Positions 33,576 to 42,642 of a DNA stretch of 57,440 nucleotides are shown here, piece by piece (the stretch's first letter is position 1; each line of letters opens with the position of its first letter). Below the pieces are notes generated by a model, which saw only the letters and a program-made list of their open reading frames with translations, did not search any database and was not told the DNA's origin. A program made the position numbers and the translations under genes. The DNA lies in NCBI RefSeq assembly GCF_030733205.1, contig NZ_JASHJL010000032.1, positions 1 to 57,440 of the forward strand. The letters are read 5' to 3'. This DNA is from Mameliella sp. MMSF_3455. Lineage in GTDB: Bacteria; Pseudomonadota; Alphaproteobacteria; Rhodobacterales; Rhodobacteraceae.

Positions 33576-35480
33576 CTAGACAAGCCTCGGCTCCCTGTCC
33601 GACTGCTCCCCTATGTCGCCGAGCTCCATCCAGCGATGAAGTGTTCCAAGCGATTGCTCACGCCAGCCCCCATATCCAAGCGGCAGGCCAAATTTCACAC
33701 ATAGCAATCTGTTCAGATAGAAAACCATGTAGGATTTTCCCTTCGCCTTCCGATCCAAATGCGGGGTAATCAAGTTATGCGCAACTAGGGAAGTGACGAC
33801 ATTTCGCAATTGAAGAAGATGCTTGATCTTTTTTTCATCTTCATTTGCCAGCGTATTTCGATCCTGCATGGATATCGCAAACCCGGTGACTCCCGGCATA
33901 TAGGGAGCGGTTGGGCGAAAGGTCTGATCACGGCAGTATTTGCCAAGAGCTTCCAGAAATCTCTTTGCATCGTAGCCCTGGGGCAGGCGCCGGACCAAGC
34001 CTTCCCATCTTAACTCGGCGACTTCACGAATTATCGCATCCTGTCGTTCTGCTGACAACGAACGCGGAATGCTCCTTGGACCGGTGATCTTTGCAGAAAT
34101 CTCTTCGAACAACGCTCCAGCTACCTCAAGATACTGATCGATGTTCGAACTCGCCACTGCCGCTAGCGTGTCTTTTCCAAAGTACAGCGGAGTTTCCATT
34201 TCGGTTCTTAGGAAATGCTCAGCGGCCCTCGAAACGGCCTTTTCCTTTTCATCGAGTTCATCAGCCGGCAGAACGTCGAATGCGAATGACGCCTGGCTCC
34301 GCCTTAGGTCCCGCTCGATCAGGATCTCTGTGGACCGCCACTTAATAGCTGATGAAATCGCATCTCTGCGATCTTCTCGAGCGGCAGAAATCCATTCTTC
34401 ATAGCGGCTATCACCGGCGGTCTTCTCGACAAGTCGCGTCTCGATCTCGGATGACTTCTCGCCGTATCTATTCTCACCTTGCGCCAGCTCTTCCTCGTTT
34501 GCTACCAAAGGGAAGAACTCTCTCCCTTCAAAACCGTCCGCCTTGGATGCCCTGAGATTGGCAATTTGCTCGGCAAATCGCGTGAAACCAGATGACCGCT
34601 TTCCGGACCACTGTGTTTCAAGCTGGATGACGGAGTCGTAATCGCGTTTCTCCAAGGCACCTTCGGTCAACAAGTCTTGGTGGCTCATCGCATCGAGGCG
34701 CTCGGCAATCCAAATACCGCAGGGCTCCCGTGCATTGGTTACAAGGTTTATCAGACTTTTGCGTTGCGCATTGTCCAAGAATTGAAGTTCGTCGAAAAGG
34801 AGAATTCGTCGGGACCGAACCTCTCCGCGCCCATCGAACATTCTCGCCCGGGCAAACCACTTGAGACTGTCGAGCCTTGTATGGCCACCTTGGAGTGCAT
34901 CTGGCTCCCCTAGATCATCCATCGTGTCATAAAAATTGCGTTCGATCTCAGAAGCCCATTCGAACAGCTCTGTTCCACTCGCGGATGCAGGCACAGTTGC
35001 TCCAGACTCTGGTTCCCAAGTGACTCGCAATGTTTTCAGATCATCCGGATATAGTCGTCCACTTTGATCAAGGAGTGATCGGAGCGTCGCGATGACGATT
35101 CTAGAATCCAGAAGCGATCTGAATAACCCATTGCCGCGATCGATCTGCGCCAAATCTTGATACTCTGTCGAGAACGAAATCATGGCACCAAGCAACTTGG
35201 CTCCGTTTTCATCTACGGCACCGAGATTACTCAAGACATCGAACGTTGGCTTGACCTGCTGATCTTCCCGCAACGACACAACGAGCTCGAGCGGGCGCGG
35301 CAGCATCATTCGCAGCAAGGTTGTCTTTCCGCCCCCAGGAGCGCTTCGAAAGAAGACTAGTCCGGAAAACGGATCTTCTTTGTCGTCGACGACATCCAAA
35401 GCTCCAGGCCCGAACAGTCTGACGAACTGTTCATCACTCACCGAACGCTGGGATGCTCTTATGCGGAATGGGTTTCTCAC
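33576..35480 (-). CDS. large P-loop (AAA/ORC-CDC6-like) ATPase of the cargo operon
   Basis: A 634-residue protein with a P-loop near the N-terminus (FFRSAPGGGKTTLLRM, residues about 43-58) and a Walker B aspartate-glutamate in RRILLFDELQFLDNAQRKSL near 220-240. It then has a long helical region and a C-terminal part with LLQLRNVVTSLVAHNLITPHL and YMVFYLNRLLCVKFGLPLGYGG that could be a winged helix. The opening RIRASQRSVSDEQFVRLFGPGAL and the layout recall the group annotated as ORC-CDC6-family ATPases, recalled rather than searched. It is likely the sensor or motor of the operon. It starts at a GTG just after the phosphoribosyltransferase gene. Confidence 0.8.
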   Translation of the reverse strand: MRNPFRIRASQRSVSDEQFVRLFGPGALDVVDDKEDPFSGLVFFRSAPGGGKTTLLRMMLPRPLELVVSLREDQQVKPTFDVLSNLGAVDENGAKLLGAMISFSTEYQDLAQIDRGNGLFRSLLDSRIVIATLRSLLDQSGRLYPDDLKTLRVTWEPESGATVPASASGTELFEWASEIERNFYDTMDDLGEPDALQGGHTRLDSLKWFARARMFDGRGEVRSRRILLFDELQFLDNAQRKSLINLVTNAREPCGIWIAERLDAMSHQDLLTEGALEKRDYDSVIQLETQWSGKRSSGFTRFAEQIANLRASKADGFEGREFFPLVANEEELAQGENRYGEKSSEIETRLVEKTAGDSRYEEWISAAREDRRDAISSAIKWRSTEILIERDLRRSQASFAFDVLPADELDEKEKAVSRAAEHFLRTEMETPLYFGKDTLAAVASSNIDQYLEVAGALFEEISAKITGPRSIPRSLSAERQDAIIREVAELRWEGLVRRLPQGYDAKRFLEALGKYCRDQTFRPTAPYMPGVTGFAISMQDRNTLANEDEKKIKHLLQLRNVVTSLVAHNLITPHLDRKAKGKSYMVFYLNRLLCVKFGLPLGYGGWREQSLGTLHRWMELGDIGEQSDREPRLV

Positions 35481-35482
35481 AG

Positions 35483-36604
35483 CTACTCAAACTTTCTATG
35501 GCGACTGACACGAGGGAACAAACCGCGTACCCTGTGCACATCTTCTGCCCACAAAAGGAAGATGGAGTTGTTGGGTGTATTGTGTGCCAGAACTACCGGC
35601 AACTTACACCCTGCATAACCGAAACGTTTGGACGTGCCACCAACCTTCGAATGTTCATCGTCTGCATCGGGGTCAAAGTAGCGGTCTTGGTTGGCAAGAG
35701 ACAAAATTCCATCGTCCGTCGGCGGCACCAGCTTCACGCCGCAGTTGAGGCGATGAACAACCTTGAACTCGATTGATCCTTTCGAAAATGGCAGCTGTTC
35801 CAAACGCTGCTCGATGTGTTCTATCGCCTGATCAGCCGCGATGTAGATCACGACGAGCACCGAAACTCCGGATTGAGCCACGAGACTACCTAAAAGCTCA
35901 TCGCTATCGAGTTCGCGGATAATTTTTGCAATTTTTCCGTCCCAGTCTCCGTTCTTTCCCTCTCGAAGGTAGCTGGTCCCACTCGCTGTAAAGTCATCCA
36001 GCAATACTACATACTCGAACTTAGCTTGATCTTCCGGTACTTCCGCGCCAGAGATCGTTGAGAGATCCTTTTGTAACTTTTCCGTGAACCCTTTGGCCTT
36101 TGGCGAAGACATATCATATGCGTGGAACACTTGCTCATGGGTGATGTCTTGTGGATGCGCCCTTCGAAACTGGTCAGTACGGGCACCGTCGCTCAATCCA
36201 AGAAACAGTGTCTTTCGTAATCTTGCGCGATATTCCTTGGATTTAACTATCGATTTTACCCGATGGGCTTCCAAAGCCGAATGGCTCTCCGCGGTATCAG
36301 CAATCAACTTTGGGCGAACAAAGGTTGGAAAAGCCAACCCAACAAGACTGTTAATTTCCGCATTTGAAACAAATATTAACCGTTCCTTGACGAAGGAATA
36401 GGCAATATCTCGTTCACCCTTGGTTTCAAACTGCTGCAACCACAGCGCTAGGCTCTCCAGAAAGCGGCGCCCAGGAGCGAACTGCTGATACTCGTCGTAT
36501 TTGTAGGACGCAAAGCTTTCCAGCAAAGCTCTTTCCTCTGCCTTCTCGGCATCGGACCACCCCATTATCTTGGTAAGAAGTGTTTCAGCGAGTTCTTTCT
36601 TCAA
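35483..36604 (-). CDS. phosphoribosyltransferase-like protein of the cargo operon
   Basis: A 373-residue protein containing a type I phosphoribosyltransferase PRPP loop: YVVLLDDFTASGTSYLREG near residues 196-214, with the paired acidic residues and the following SGT turn. The N-terminal 190 residues are helical (LLESFASYKYDEYQQFAPGRRF, KSIVKSKEYRARLRKTLFLGLSDG) and not typical of purine or orotate enzymes. The C-terminal part contains VVHRLNCGVKLVPPTDDG and SKRFGYAGCKLPVVLAHNTPNN. The protein is much longer than housekeeping enzymes (about 180-220 residues), so a specialised role is likely. Its start is a TTG overlapping the SIS-HAD stop; no better codon was seen. PRPP binding is inferred from one motif only. 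Confidence 0.75.
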   Translation of the reverse strand: MKKELAETLLTKIMGWSDAEKAEERALLESFASYKYDEYQQFAPGRRFLESLALWLQQFETKGERDIAYSFVKERLIFVSNAEINSLVGLAFPTFVRPKLIADTAESHSALEAHRVKSIVKSKEYRARLRKTLFLGLSDGARTDQFRRAHPQDITHEQVFHAYDMSSPKAKGFTEKLQKDLSTISGAEVPEDQAKFEYVVLLDDFTASGTSYLREGKNGDWDGKIAKIIRELDSDELLGSLVAQSGVSVLVVIYIAADQAIEHIEQRLEQLPFSKGSIEFKVVHRLNCGVKLVPPTDDGILSLANQDRYFDPDADDEHSKVGGTSKRFGYAGCKLPVVLAHNTPNNSIFLLWAEDVHRVRGLFPRVSRHRKFE

Positions 36605-38670
36605 TTTGTCAGACCTCGGTCGGAGGGCTTAATCGCCATAGCCCAAGCCTCTTCAAGCTTTGCCAGCCTCTCAAGGTAGAAGACCGTCGCTTGTACACCA
36701 CGGATACCTGCGGGAGCCAATGCCCAACCTGTTTTCGGATCTTCGCTCGCCCGATCGACACTCAGACCAAGTGGATGATCCAAAAGCTGAAAATCGTTCC
36801 CGACTGGATCGGCGCGGTCACCAATGCGTAAGACCGCGCCACTGTCTATTTTTGCATAGTTGCACAGCTCTTCGACCAGCTTAAGCTTGCTTTGCCCCCC
36901 GATTAGGACATCGACCGAGTGGCTCGAAATTACAACTTGCTTATCAAGTCCACCTAATCTCAACGCCTCACGAATTTCTGAGACCGCCCGAGATACGTCT
37001 CGTCTTCTCCGAAATTTTATTGAAATCTGTTTCGTGTTCGCTCGAATTTCGCAAGAAGACAGAAATGTACCCTTACGCAGTTCCTCGAGCATTGGATCAA
37101 CCGCATCCAATTCGTCTAACAGGGGATCACGATCGTCGCTCAAAGAACTAATTACTGCGCCATTATAGTACCCCACAAGTACTCGCCCCCAGAGCTCTCG
37201 CTTTATGCTCGACCTTAGAGACACGCCCGCACTTGGTCCCCGACCCGTTGCAATACCTATGGGCAGCCCGCCTTCAAGGAGCCTATTCAGTTCTTCGGCT
37301 ACCTTGGGCCGAAGGCCAACTTTGAACCGGTCGCGGTCATCAGAGAGCGTCCCGTCATAATCCATCACCAAACCCTGAATGGAAGCATCTCTGACAAAAT
37401 TAATTGCGCTAGAATAATGCTCAAACCAAGTCTCCTTGTCTGCCCCTGAGAGATTAACTCCCTTCCGTGCGAGCGCAGCATTCAGGTTCAACTCCTTCTG
37501 AGATTCTGCAGGAAGCATCGGACCGATCCGATAGAGCCGCCTTCCGAATTCCGGCACTCCTGGCTTGGCGGGGTCTATTTTTGAGGCCTCGCCAGCTCCA
37601 AGGCTCAGATGTAAACCTGCTACGATTCCTGCAATAGCCTGTAGGTGTCTGGGTCCGCGAAAATCTATTCTCAGTCGCGGAATTTCTCGCGGTAAAGCCT
37701 CAAGGGTCTTGGTTGCGAGCTGCTCCATTCCGTCGCCCACCAAACAAACGATACCCGTGGACGCCTTATGTTTATGCATCCAGAAATGTCTTCCGTGCCC
37801 AAAATTTCGCAAGTCCGCAGCATGTAGGTTCCCCAGACCAGCTTCAACGAAACGAGACTCAAGATCGACAGACGTTGCTCGCAAGGAGTTCGTGAACAAT
37901 AGGCTAACAGTCCGATTCAAGCACAGATCTTTTGCTTGACTGGCGATGTCCTCCGCGCTCCATCCGCAAATGATTTGGTGCATTAGTTCCTCAAGCGACG
38001 AAGGCAACTCCTCGCTATCAAATCCCGACGCTTGGTACGCTCGCAAAATCAGGACGGAAGACGCAACCAAAGATGCGACTGCCAAGAAACCGTCTTTAAA
38101 GCTTTCAGACTGAAAATCGACAATATCTGCGTACTGAAACCTTCGCCCCAAAGCGTGAAGTGGGCTCTCATCTTTTAAGACCAGCGCGGAAAGCGGCAAG
38201 AACTCCCGTTGAGCTGCGGCCTTGAAAGCCACACCAATATCTCGGTTTCGTCCACTTGCCGAAAAGCATGCAATACCGGCATTCGTAGTCGGGCCGGAAA
38301 TGATTTCGAGCGGTGTGACAGCTTTGGCGGTTTCGCCTTCCATCAATTCATGCATCTGAGCCGCGAAGCTAGCCACAGAGTAAGATCCTCCAGAGCCAAC
38401 CATCATCATGGGGCTCTCTCGCCAACCGTCCACGACTCGACAGAGTTCGGAGATATCTGCCTTCATGGCTGACTGATACGCGTTCTCAGCGCTGCGTAGT
38501 TCCGCTCGGTATCTCTCAGACACTGCAAGCCTGCCTTTTTTCTGTTTTTGCCCCCAGGGCTCCGTTGTGCGATCACCATCGAACTTTCGGCCGAATGGAA
38601 GAGCTCTGCTTGAGGGAGATTGCGGGGTTGAATGAACACCCACAATCCTTGTTTGCGACAGTTTTTTCAA
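36601..38670 (-). CDS. SIS (sugar isomerase) - HAD phosphatase fusion of the cargo operon
   Basis: A protein of up to 689 residues with two enzyme parts. Residues about 90-400 form a double SIS region: MMMVGSGGSYSVASFAAQM near 91, then SASGRNRDIGVAF and a second half with SLLFTNSLRATSVDLESRF, resembling GlmS/AgaS-type isomerases. From about residue 430 there is a HAD phosphatase of the Cof/sucrose-phosphatase type: motif I VMDYDGTLSDDRD, then GIATGRG, a lysine in GGQSKLKLVEEL and motif IV RIGDRADPVGND near 615. All HAD catalytic positions seem present. It should isomerise and dephosphorylate a sugar phosphate. The start is uncertain: TTG at 38670, or GTG at 38523 with an AAGGCAGG site. It is the first gene of the operon. 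Confidence 0.82.
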   Translation of the reverse strand: MKKLSQTRIVGVHSTPQSPSSRALPFGRKFDGDRTTEPWGQKQKKGRLAVSERYRAELRSAENAYQSAMKADISELCRVVDGWRESPMMMVGSGGSYSVASFAAQMHELMEGETAKAVTPLEIISGPTTNAGIACFSASGRNRDIGVAFKAAAQREFLPLSALVLKDESPLHALGRRFQYADIVDFQSESFKDGFLAVASLVASSVLILRAYQASGFDSEELPSSLEELMHQIICGWSAEDIASQAKDLCLNRTVSLLFTNSLRATSVDLESRFVEAGLGNLHAADLRNFGHGRHFWMHKHKASTGIVCLVGDGMEQLATKTLEALPREIPRLRIDFRGPRHLQAIAGIVAGLHLSLGAGEASKIDPAKPGVPEFGRRLYRIGPMLPAESQKELNLNAALARKGVNLSGADKETWFEHYSSAINFVRDASIQGLVMDYDGTLSDDRDRFKVGLRPKVAEELNRLLEGGLPIGIATGRGPSAGVSLRSSIKRELWGRVLVGYYNGAVISSLSDDRDPLLDELDAVDPMLEELRKGTFLSSCEIRANTKQISIKFRRRRDVSRAVSEIREALRLGGLDKQVVISSHSVDVLIGGQSKLKLVEELCNYAKIDSGAVLRIGDRADPVGNDFQLLDHPLGLSVDRASEDPKTGWALAPAGIRGVQATVFYLERLAKLEEAWAMAIKPSDRGLTN

Positions 38671-38785
38671 CCGTGTATCGCACTGGATCTTCAGACATTT
38701 GCAGGTCAGCTTGTGATGGAGTGACCGACAACCACGGGAGCGAAACCGCCAGTTCTCTGACTAGCACTGAAACACATTTCGGTCA

Positions 38786-40708
38786 TTACCCTCCCAACAA
38801 CTCCGCGATGAAATCCTCCTGCCGATCGAGCGCCGCCTCCCATTCCTTCGGCAGCGCCGCTTCCCGCTCGAGCGTCTCGGGCACAGGTTGCCCGCGCCTG
38901 GCATCCATCGTCCTCACGCTCATCGCGCGCGCTTCGCGGCGCTGTGATCGATCCCGCACAGGCGCGCGTTCGACTGGTTTCACCAGCTCGTCAGAACTTG
39001 CCTCGTCACCACCGTCGCTACCCCAAGGCCCCACACCCTGCACGCTCGGCGGATAGGGGAAGGGCTTGCCCTCCTGTCGTGCCAACATGTCCTTGAAGAA
39101 CGGATCGTCGTAATACTTGATCCGGCTTGCCTTGATCGGATGCTGCGGCGAGGCGAGGATGATGACCTCGTCGGGGTCCATCAGGCGCGCTTCGGTCTCG
39201 GAAAGCAGCGGCCGTTCCTCCAGCCGCGCTGATGTTGACGTCGCGCCAAGGAAGCCCTTGTTCCGGCCATACATCCGGGTCACGGCCTCGCGGGTCGTGC
39301 TGCCTACTGCGGCGGATACCTCCTTCACGGTCCGCTGATCGCGGGGAGTGATATAGAGCTTAAGCCCTGCCCCGTTTTCGAGACTTTCGCGGCCCTCGGG
39401 CCCGTAGATCCGGTCGAGCGAAGCCAGCGACTGCGCGATCATCGCGACGCGGCCGCCATAGCTTGCCAGCGAATGGATCGCGCGCTCGAGATAGGGCATG
39501 GCCCCCATCTGCTGGAATTCGTCGATCATCATCATGACAGGCCAGGGCTCATCCGGGCCGGGCTCGTTCAGCCGGATCGACGCGATGAGATCGGCGAACA
39601 TCAGACGCAGGAGCGGGGCGAGGGTGGCGATGTGATCCTCGGAGACCGCGATGTAGAGCGACTGTGAGGTCTTGCGGAAGGTCGAGAAATCGAAATCACT
39701 CGCCTCTGTGGCCGAGCGCACCGCCGGGTTGTCCCATTGCTTGAGGCCGGCCGTCATCAGCGCCTGAATGTTCGAGGTCAGCAGGCGCGATGAGGCCGAG
39801 GCCGCGTTGGTCCAGAGCTCGCGCAGGATGTCTTCCTCGGCCTCGTCTGCATAGGTCTTGTATTGCGCGTTCTTGTACTCGCCCCCGGCGACGATCTTGT
39901 TCACCTCGCCAAGGTTCGGTGTGCCGCGCTGGATCGCCAGCAGGCAGGCCGCGACAAAGATCGACTTGCCGGCCTCGGAGAAGGTGTCGAGCGTCTTGTT
40001 GTCCTTGTCGAGGAAGAGGTCGGCCAGGATCGAGACCTCGGTGAAGCGCTGCGCGAATGTCGGGGCCTTCGCGATCCGCGCAAGCGGGTTGTAGCGATGC
40101 GTGGCATTGGCCCAGTCGAAGGGGCTGAAGCGATAGACCTCGTCTCCGTTCAACGCCCGGAGCCGTGCAGTCTTCTCGAAGTTCTCGCCCTTCACGTCGA
40201 GCACCACGACCGAGCCCGCGAAGCTCAGAAGGTTCGGGATCACGAAGCCGACGCCCTTACCCGCGCGGGTGGGCGCCACCATCATCACATGCGGGATCGT
40301 GGTCGAGGATATGAACTCGGCTTTCAAACGCGGCGCGCCAAGCTTGCCGCAGACGAAGCCCTTGCCCGGCGCCTGCAACATGTCGTTCTTCTTCAACTCC
40401 GCCTTTGTCTGCCAATGGGCCGAACCATAGTCGTCTCTCTCCTTTTTCCAGGTCCAGGCCAGCGCCAGGGCGCCAAGCCCGATGGCTCCGAAGCCGACGG
40501 CGCCAAACCCCACCTTAAAGGCCTCAGGATGTGCCGCGCGTGTTGCGGCGCTGGCCTTCCAGAGCGCCAACATGTCGAAACTGCCGAAGCCGGTTTTCAG
40601 GGCCAGGGTCAGGTAGAAGGCGGCAACGATGGTGCCGATGACAGCGCCGCAGATCACGCCGAAGAGGAGCGCGGCCCAGAGGGGAAGTGTCTTGGTCATA
40701 GTGGTCAT
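38786..40708 (-). CDS. virD4: VirD4/TraG-type coupling protein
   Basis: A 640-residue T4SS coupling ATPase. The N-terminus has two membrane helices (LWAALLFGVICGAVIGTIVAAFYL and VGFGAVGFGAIGLGALALAW). The Walker A motif APTRAGKGVGFVIPNLL is near residue 145, Walker B SVVVLDVKGENF near 170 and a second acidic motif MMMIDEFQQMGAMPYLERA near 405. It docks the relaxase-DNA complex to the channel. It lies six bases from the relaxase gene stop, in one leftward mobilisation operon. In a simple backbone its end would face virB11; here the cargo operon has been inserted between them. Confidence 0.93.
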   Translation of the reverse strand: MTTMTKTLPLWAALLFGVICGAVIGTIVAAFYLTLALKTGFGSFDMLALWKASAATRAAHPEAFKVGFGAVGFGAIGLGALALAWTWKKERDDYGSAHWQTKAELKKNDMLQAPGKGFVCGKLGAPRLKAEFISSTTIPHVMMVAPTRAGKGVGFVIPNLLSFAGSVVVLDVKGENFEKTARLRALNGDEVYRFSPFDWANATHRYNPLARIAKAPTFAQRFTEVSILADLFLDKDNKTLDTFSEAGKSIFVAACLLAIQRGTPNLGEVNKIVAGGEYKNAQYKTYADEAEEDILRELWTNAASASSRLLTSNIQALMTAGLKQWDNPAVRSATEASDFDFSTFRKTSQSLYIAVSEDHIATLAPLLRLMFADLIASIRLNEPGPDEPWPVMMMIDEFQQMGAMPYLERAIHSLASYGGRVAMIAQSLASLDRIYGPEGRESLENGAGLKLYITPRDQRTVKEVSAAVGSTTREAVTRMYGRNKGFLGATSTSARLEERPLLSETEARLMDPDEVIILASPQHPIKASRIKYYDDPFFKDMLARQEGKPFPYPPSVQGVGPWGSDGGDEASSDELVKPVERAPVRDRSQRREARAMSVRTMDARRGQPVPETLEREAALPKEWEAALDRQEDFIAELLGG

Positions 40709-40713
40709 CCCCC

Positions 40714-42642
40714 TCAGAATTCCATCTCGTCATCGAGACCGCGGTCCCGACCGAGATCGCGCCCCATTTCCTGCGCCTCTTGCTGGCCGCGCATCCGCGC
40801 GACCTCGGTCGCCTTGTCCTGCTGCAACACGGCAGCGCGGTCGGTAAAGACCTGGTCGCCGGTCTCCTCGAAGGTCATTTCGAGGAACTCCTGCGTGACC
40901 GTGATCTGATCGAGCTTGCTCGGCAGGGCCGCATCCAGCACCTCGTAGTTGCCGCGGCGCAGCTCGGCCAAACCTTCTTCGCCCAACTCCTTGAAGAGCT
41001 CGGATTGCAGGGTTCGCTCGATGGTCTCCTCCTGTGCCTCGGTGAGCTTGCCGTCCCGCAGCATGTCGGCGAGGTCCTGCAGGTAGGGATTGGGCGTCCG
41101 GTCGTCTTCGTCGATGAGGGGCAATGTCGCCTCCTCCTCGTCCGCGAGGGTTCGCCCGATCTCGACGCCCAGTTCCTTCGCCCGCTCCATCAGCGCGTCC
41201 ATCACCCCGTCGACCTTCTCGAGCGCGGCATCTAGCTGGTCGTCACTCGCGGTCTCAACGCTGAGACCGTCTTTAGCCAGCACCGCGTTCATGTCCCGCT
41301 CGACCCAGTCCTGCGCCATACCGTAGTTGCGCGTGCCGCCCGCCGCGATCCGGGCCACCAGCTCCTCGCTGTCCATGCCCGCCTCCTCGGCGCGCTCGAG
41401 CACATCGCGCAGCCCCTCATCCTTGCCGGACCGCAGCGCGTCGATCAGCACATCGCTGCCCGCCCCCGGCGGATAGGGTTCTTCGAGATGCTTGCCAAAC
41501 CGCGCGCGCAACTCCGGGTCCGGCACCATCTGCGAGAGGTCCGCGATGATCGGTGCGGCCTTGGCTTCAAAAGCGGCGCGCTCGGCCGGGTCCAGTTCCT
41601 CGGCCTTAAGCCTCAGCGCCTCGATGGTGCGCTCGGAATAGTCGATCGCGTCACCGACGGTCTTGATGTCCTTCATGTCTATCTCTCCTTCGGTGAAGTT
41701 CCACGGCGTGCCGGAGCCAAGCCCGTCCGCCATGCCGCGTACGGCGCGCGCCATGTGGCGCTGGTCCATCCGGTCCAGCAGGTCGGCGAGGTTCTTGTAG
41801 TCCTTGGCGAAGCCCACCACCTGCGCCTGCGCGATGGCGGATTCCTGGGCCGTCATGACGATCTCGCGCGGCAGGCGGGCCTCTTCCTTGGCACGGTAGA
41901 TCTCCTCGATCCCGGCAGGCTTCTCGAAGATGCCGCGCTCGAGCCGGGTGGTGGCGTCGAGCATCACGCCGTAGCGTTCCGCGATTTCAGCCTGCTTCTC
42001 GCGCATGAGCTGCGGCGACATCACGCCCTCGGCCCAGCACGAGAACCAGGTGCCCTTCTCGACGCCGCGATTGTTCAGGATGACGTGGGCGTGCTTGTGC
42101 GCCCGGTCATCATGAACCGCGAGGACATAGTCCCACTGGTCGCCGTATTCGCCGCTCTCGAAAAAATGCTCCGTCCAGTCCATGGCGATGTCGCGCACCT
42201 GATCGACGGTTACGTCGGTCGGGAAGGACAGCAGCATGTGCGAGGTGAAGCCGAGCTTGGTCGAGCCGCGCCAGGTCCCGGCCCAATCCTCGATGATGTC
42301 TTCTTTCTGCTCCTCAGAAAGCACCGCCGCATCGGTCAGCGCGTTGGTCATCGTCGAGTAAGTGTAGACCGCCTTGTCGTTGATGTAGGAGATTTGCGCC
42401 TCAAGCGAAGCACGCGTTTTGCAGCCCCCTGCCCGGATCCGCTTGAAGACCGCCGCGCGGCTCTGGCCCGACGCAGCCTTCAGCGCGTTGCGCGCCGACA
42501 TGGATCCGACGCGCGCGAAACTGCGCCCCTGCCGACGCCCCGCCAGACGCGCGTCGATCTGCGCCGCGGCCTGACCCCGGATGCGCTCATCCTCCCAAAG
42601 CCGCCCCATGACCGAGGCATAGAGGGCGAGGGGATCAGCCAT
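40714..42642 (-). CDS. conjugative relaxase (VirD2-like, MOBP/MOBQ-type)
   Basis: A 642-residue relaxase. The metal-binding three-histidine motif is VHDDRAHKHAHVILNNRG at residues 176-193. Candidate nicking tyrosines lie at Y86, Y93 and Y95 in ISYINDKAVYTYST. The C-terminal two thirds are acidic and helical, and the extreme C-terminus has REARGQQEAQ-like charged repeats that may form the transfer signal. It cuts oriT and pilots the strand to the recipient. It overlaps the MobC-like gene by eight bases. A long rightward open frame over this gene is a codon-bias shadow. Confidence 0.88.
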   Translation of the reverse strand: MADPLALYASVMGRLWEDERIRGQAAAQIDARLAGRRQGRSFARVGSMSARNALKAASGQSRAAVFKRIRAGGCKTRASLEAQISYINDKAVYTYSTMTNALTDAAVLSEEQKEDIIEDWAGTWRGSTKLGFTSHMLLSFPTDVTVDQVRDIAMDWTEHFFESGEYGDQWDYVLAVHDDRAHKHAHVILNNRGVEKGTWFSCWAEGVMSPQLMREKQAEIAERYGVMLDATTRLERGIFEKPAGIEEIYRAKEEARLPREIVMTAQESAIAQAQVVGFAKDYKNLADLLDRMDQRHMARAVRGMADGLGSGTPWNFTEGEIDMKDIKTVGDAIDYSERTIEALRLKAEELDPAERAAFEAKAAPIIADLSQMVPDPELRARFGKHLEEPYPPGAGSDVLIDALRSGKDEGLRDVLERAEEAGMDSEELVARIAAGGTRNYGMAQDWVERDMNAVLAKDGLSVETASDDQLDAALEKVDGVMDALMERAKELGVEIGRTLADEEEATLPLIDEDDRTPNPYLQDLADMLRDGKLTEAQEETIERTLQSELFKELGEEGLAELRRGNYEVLDAALPSKLDQITVTQEFLEMTFEETGDQVFTDRAAVLQQDKATEVARMRGQQEAQEMGRDLGRDRGLDDEMEF

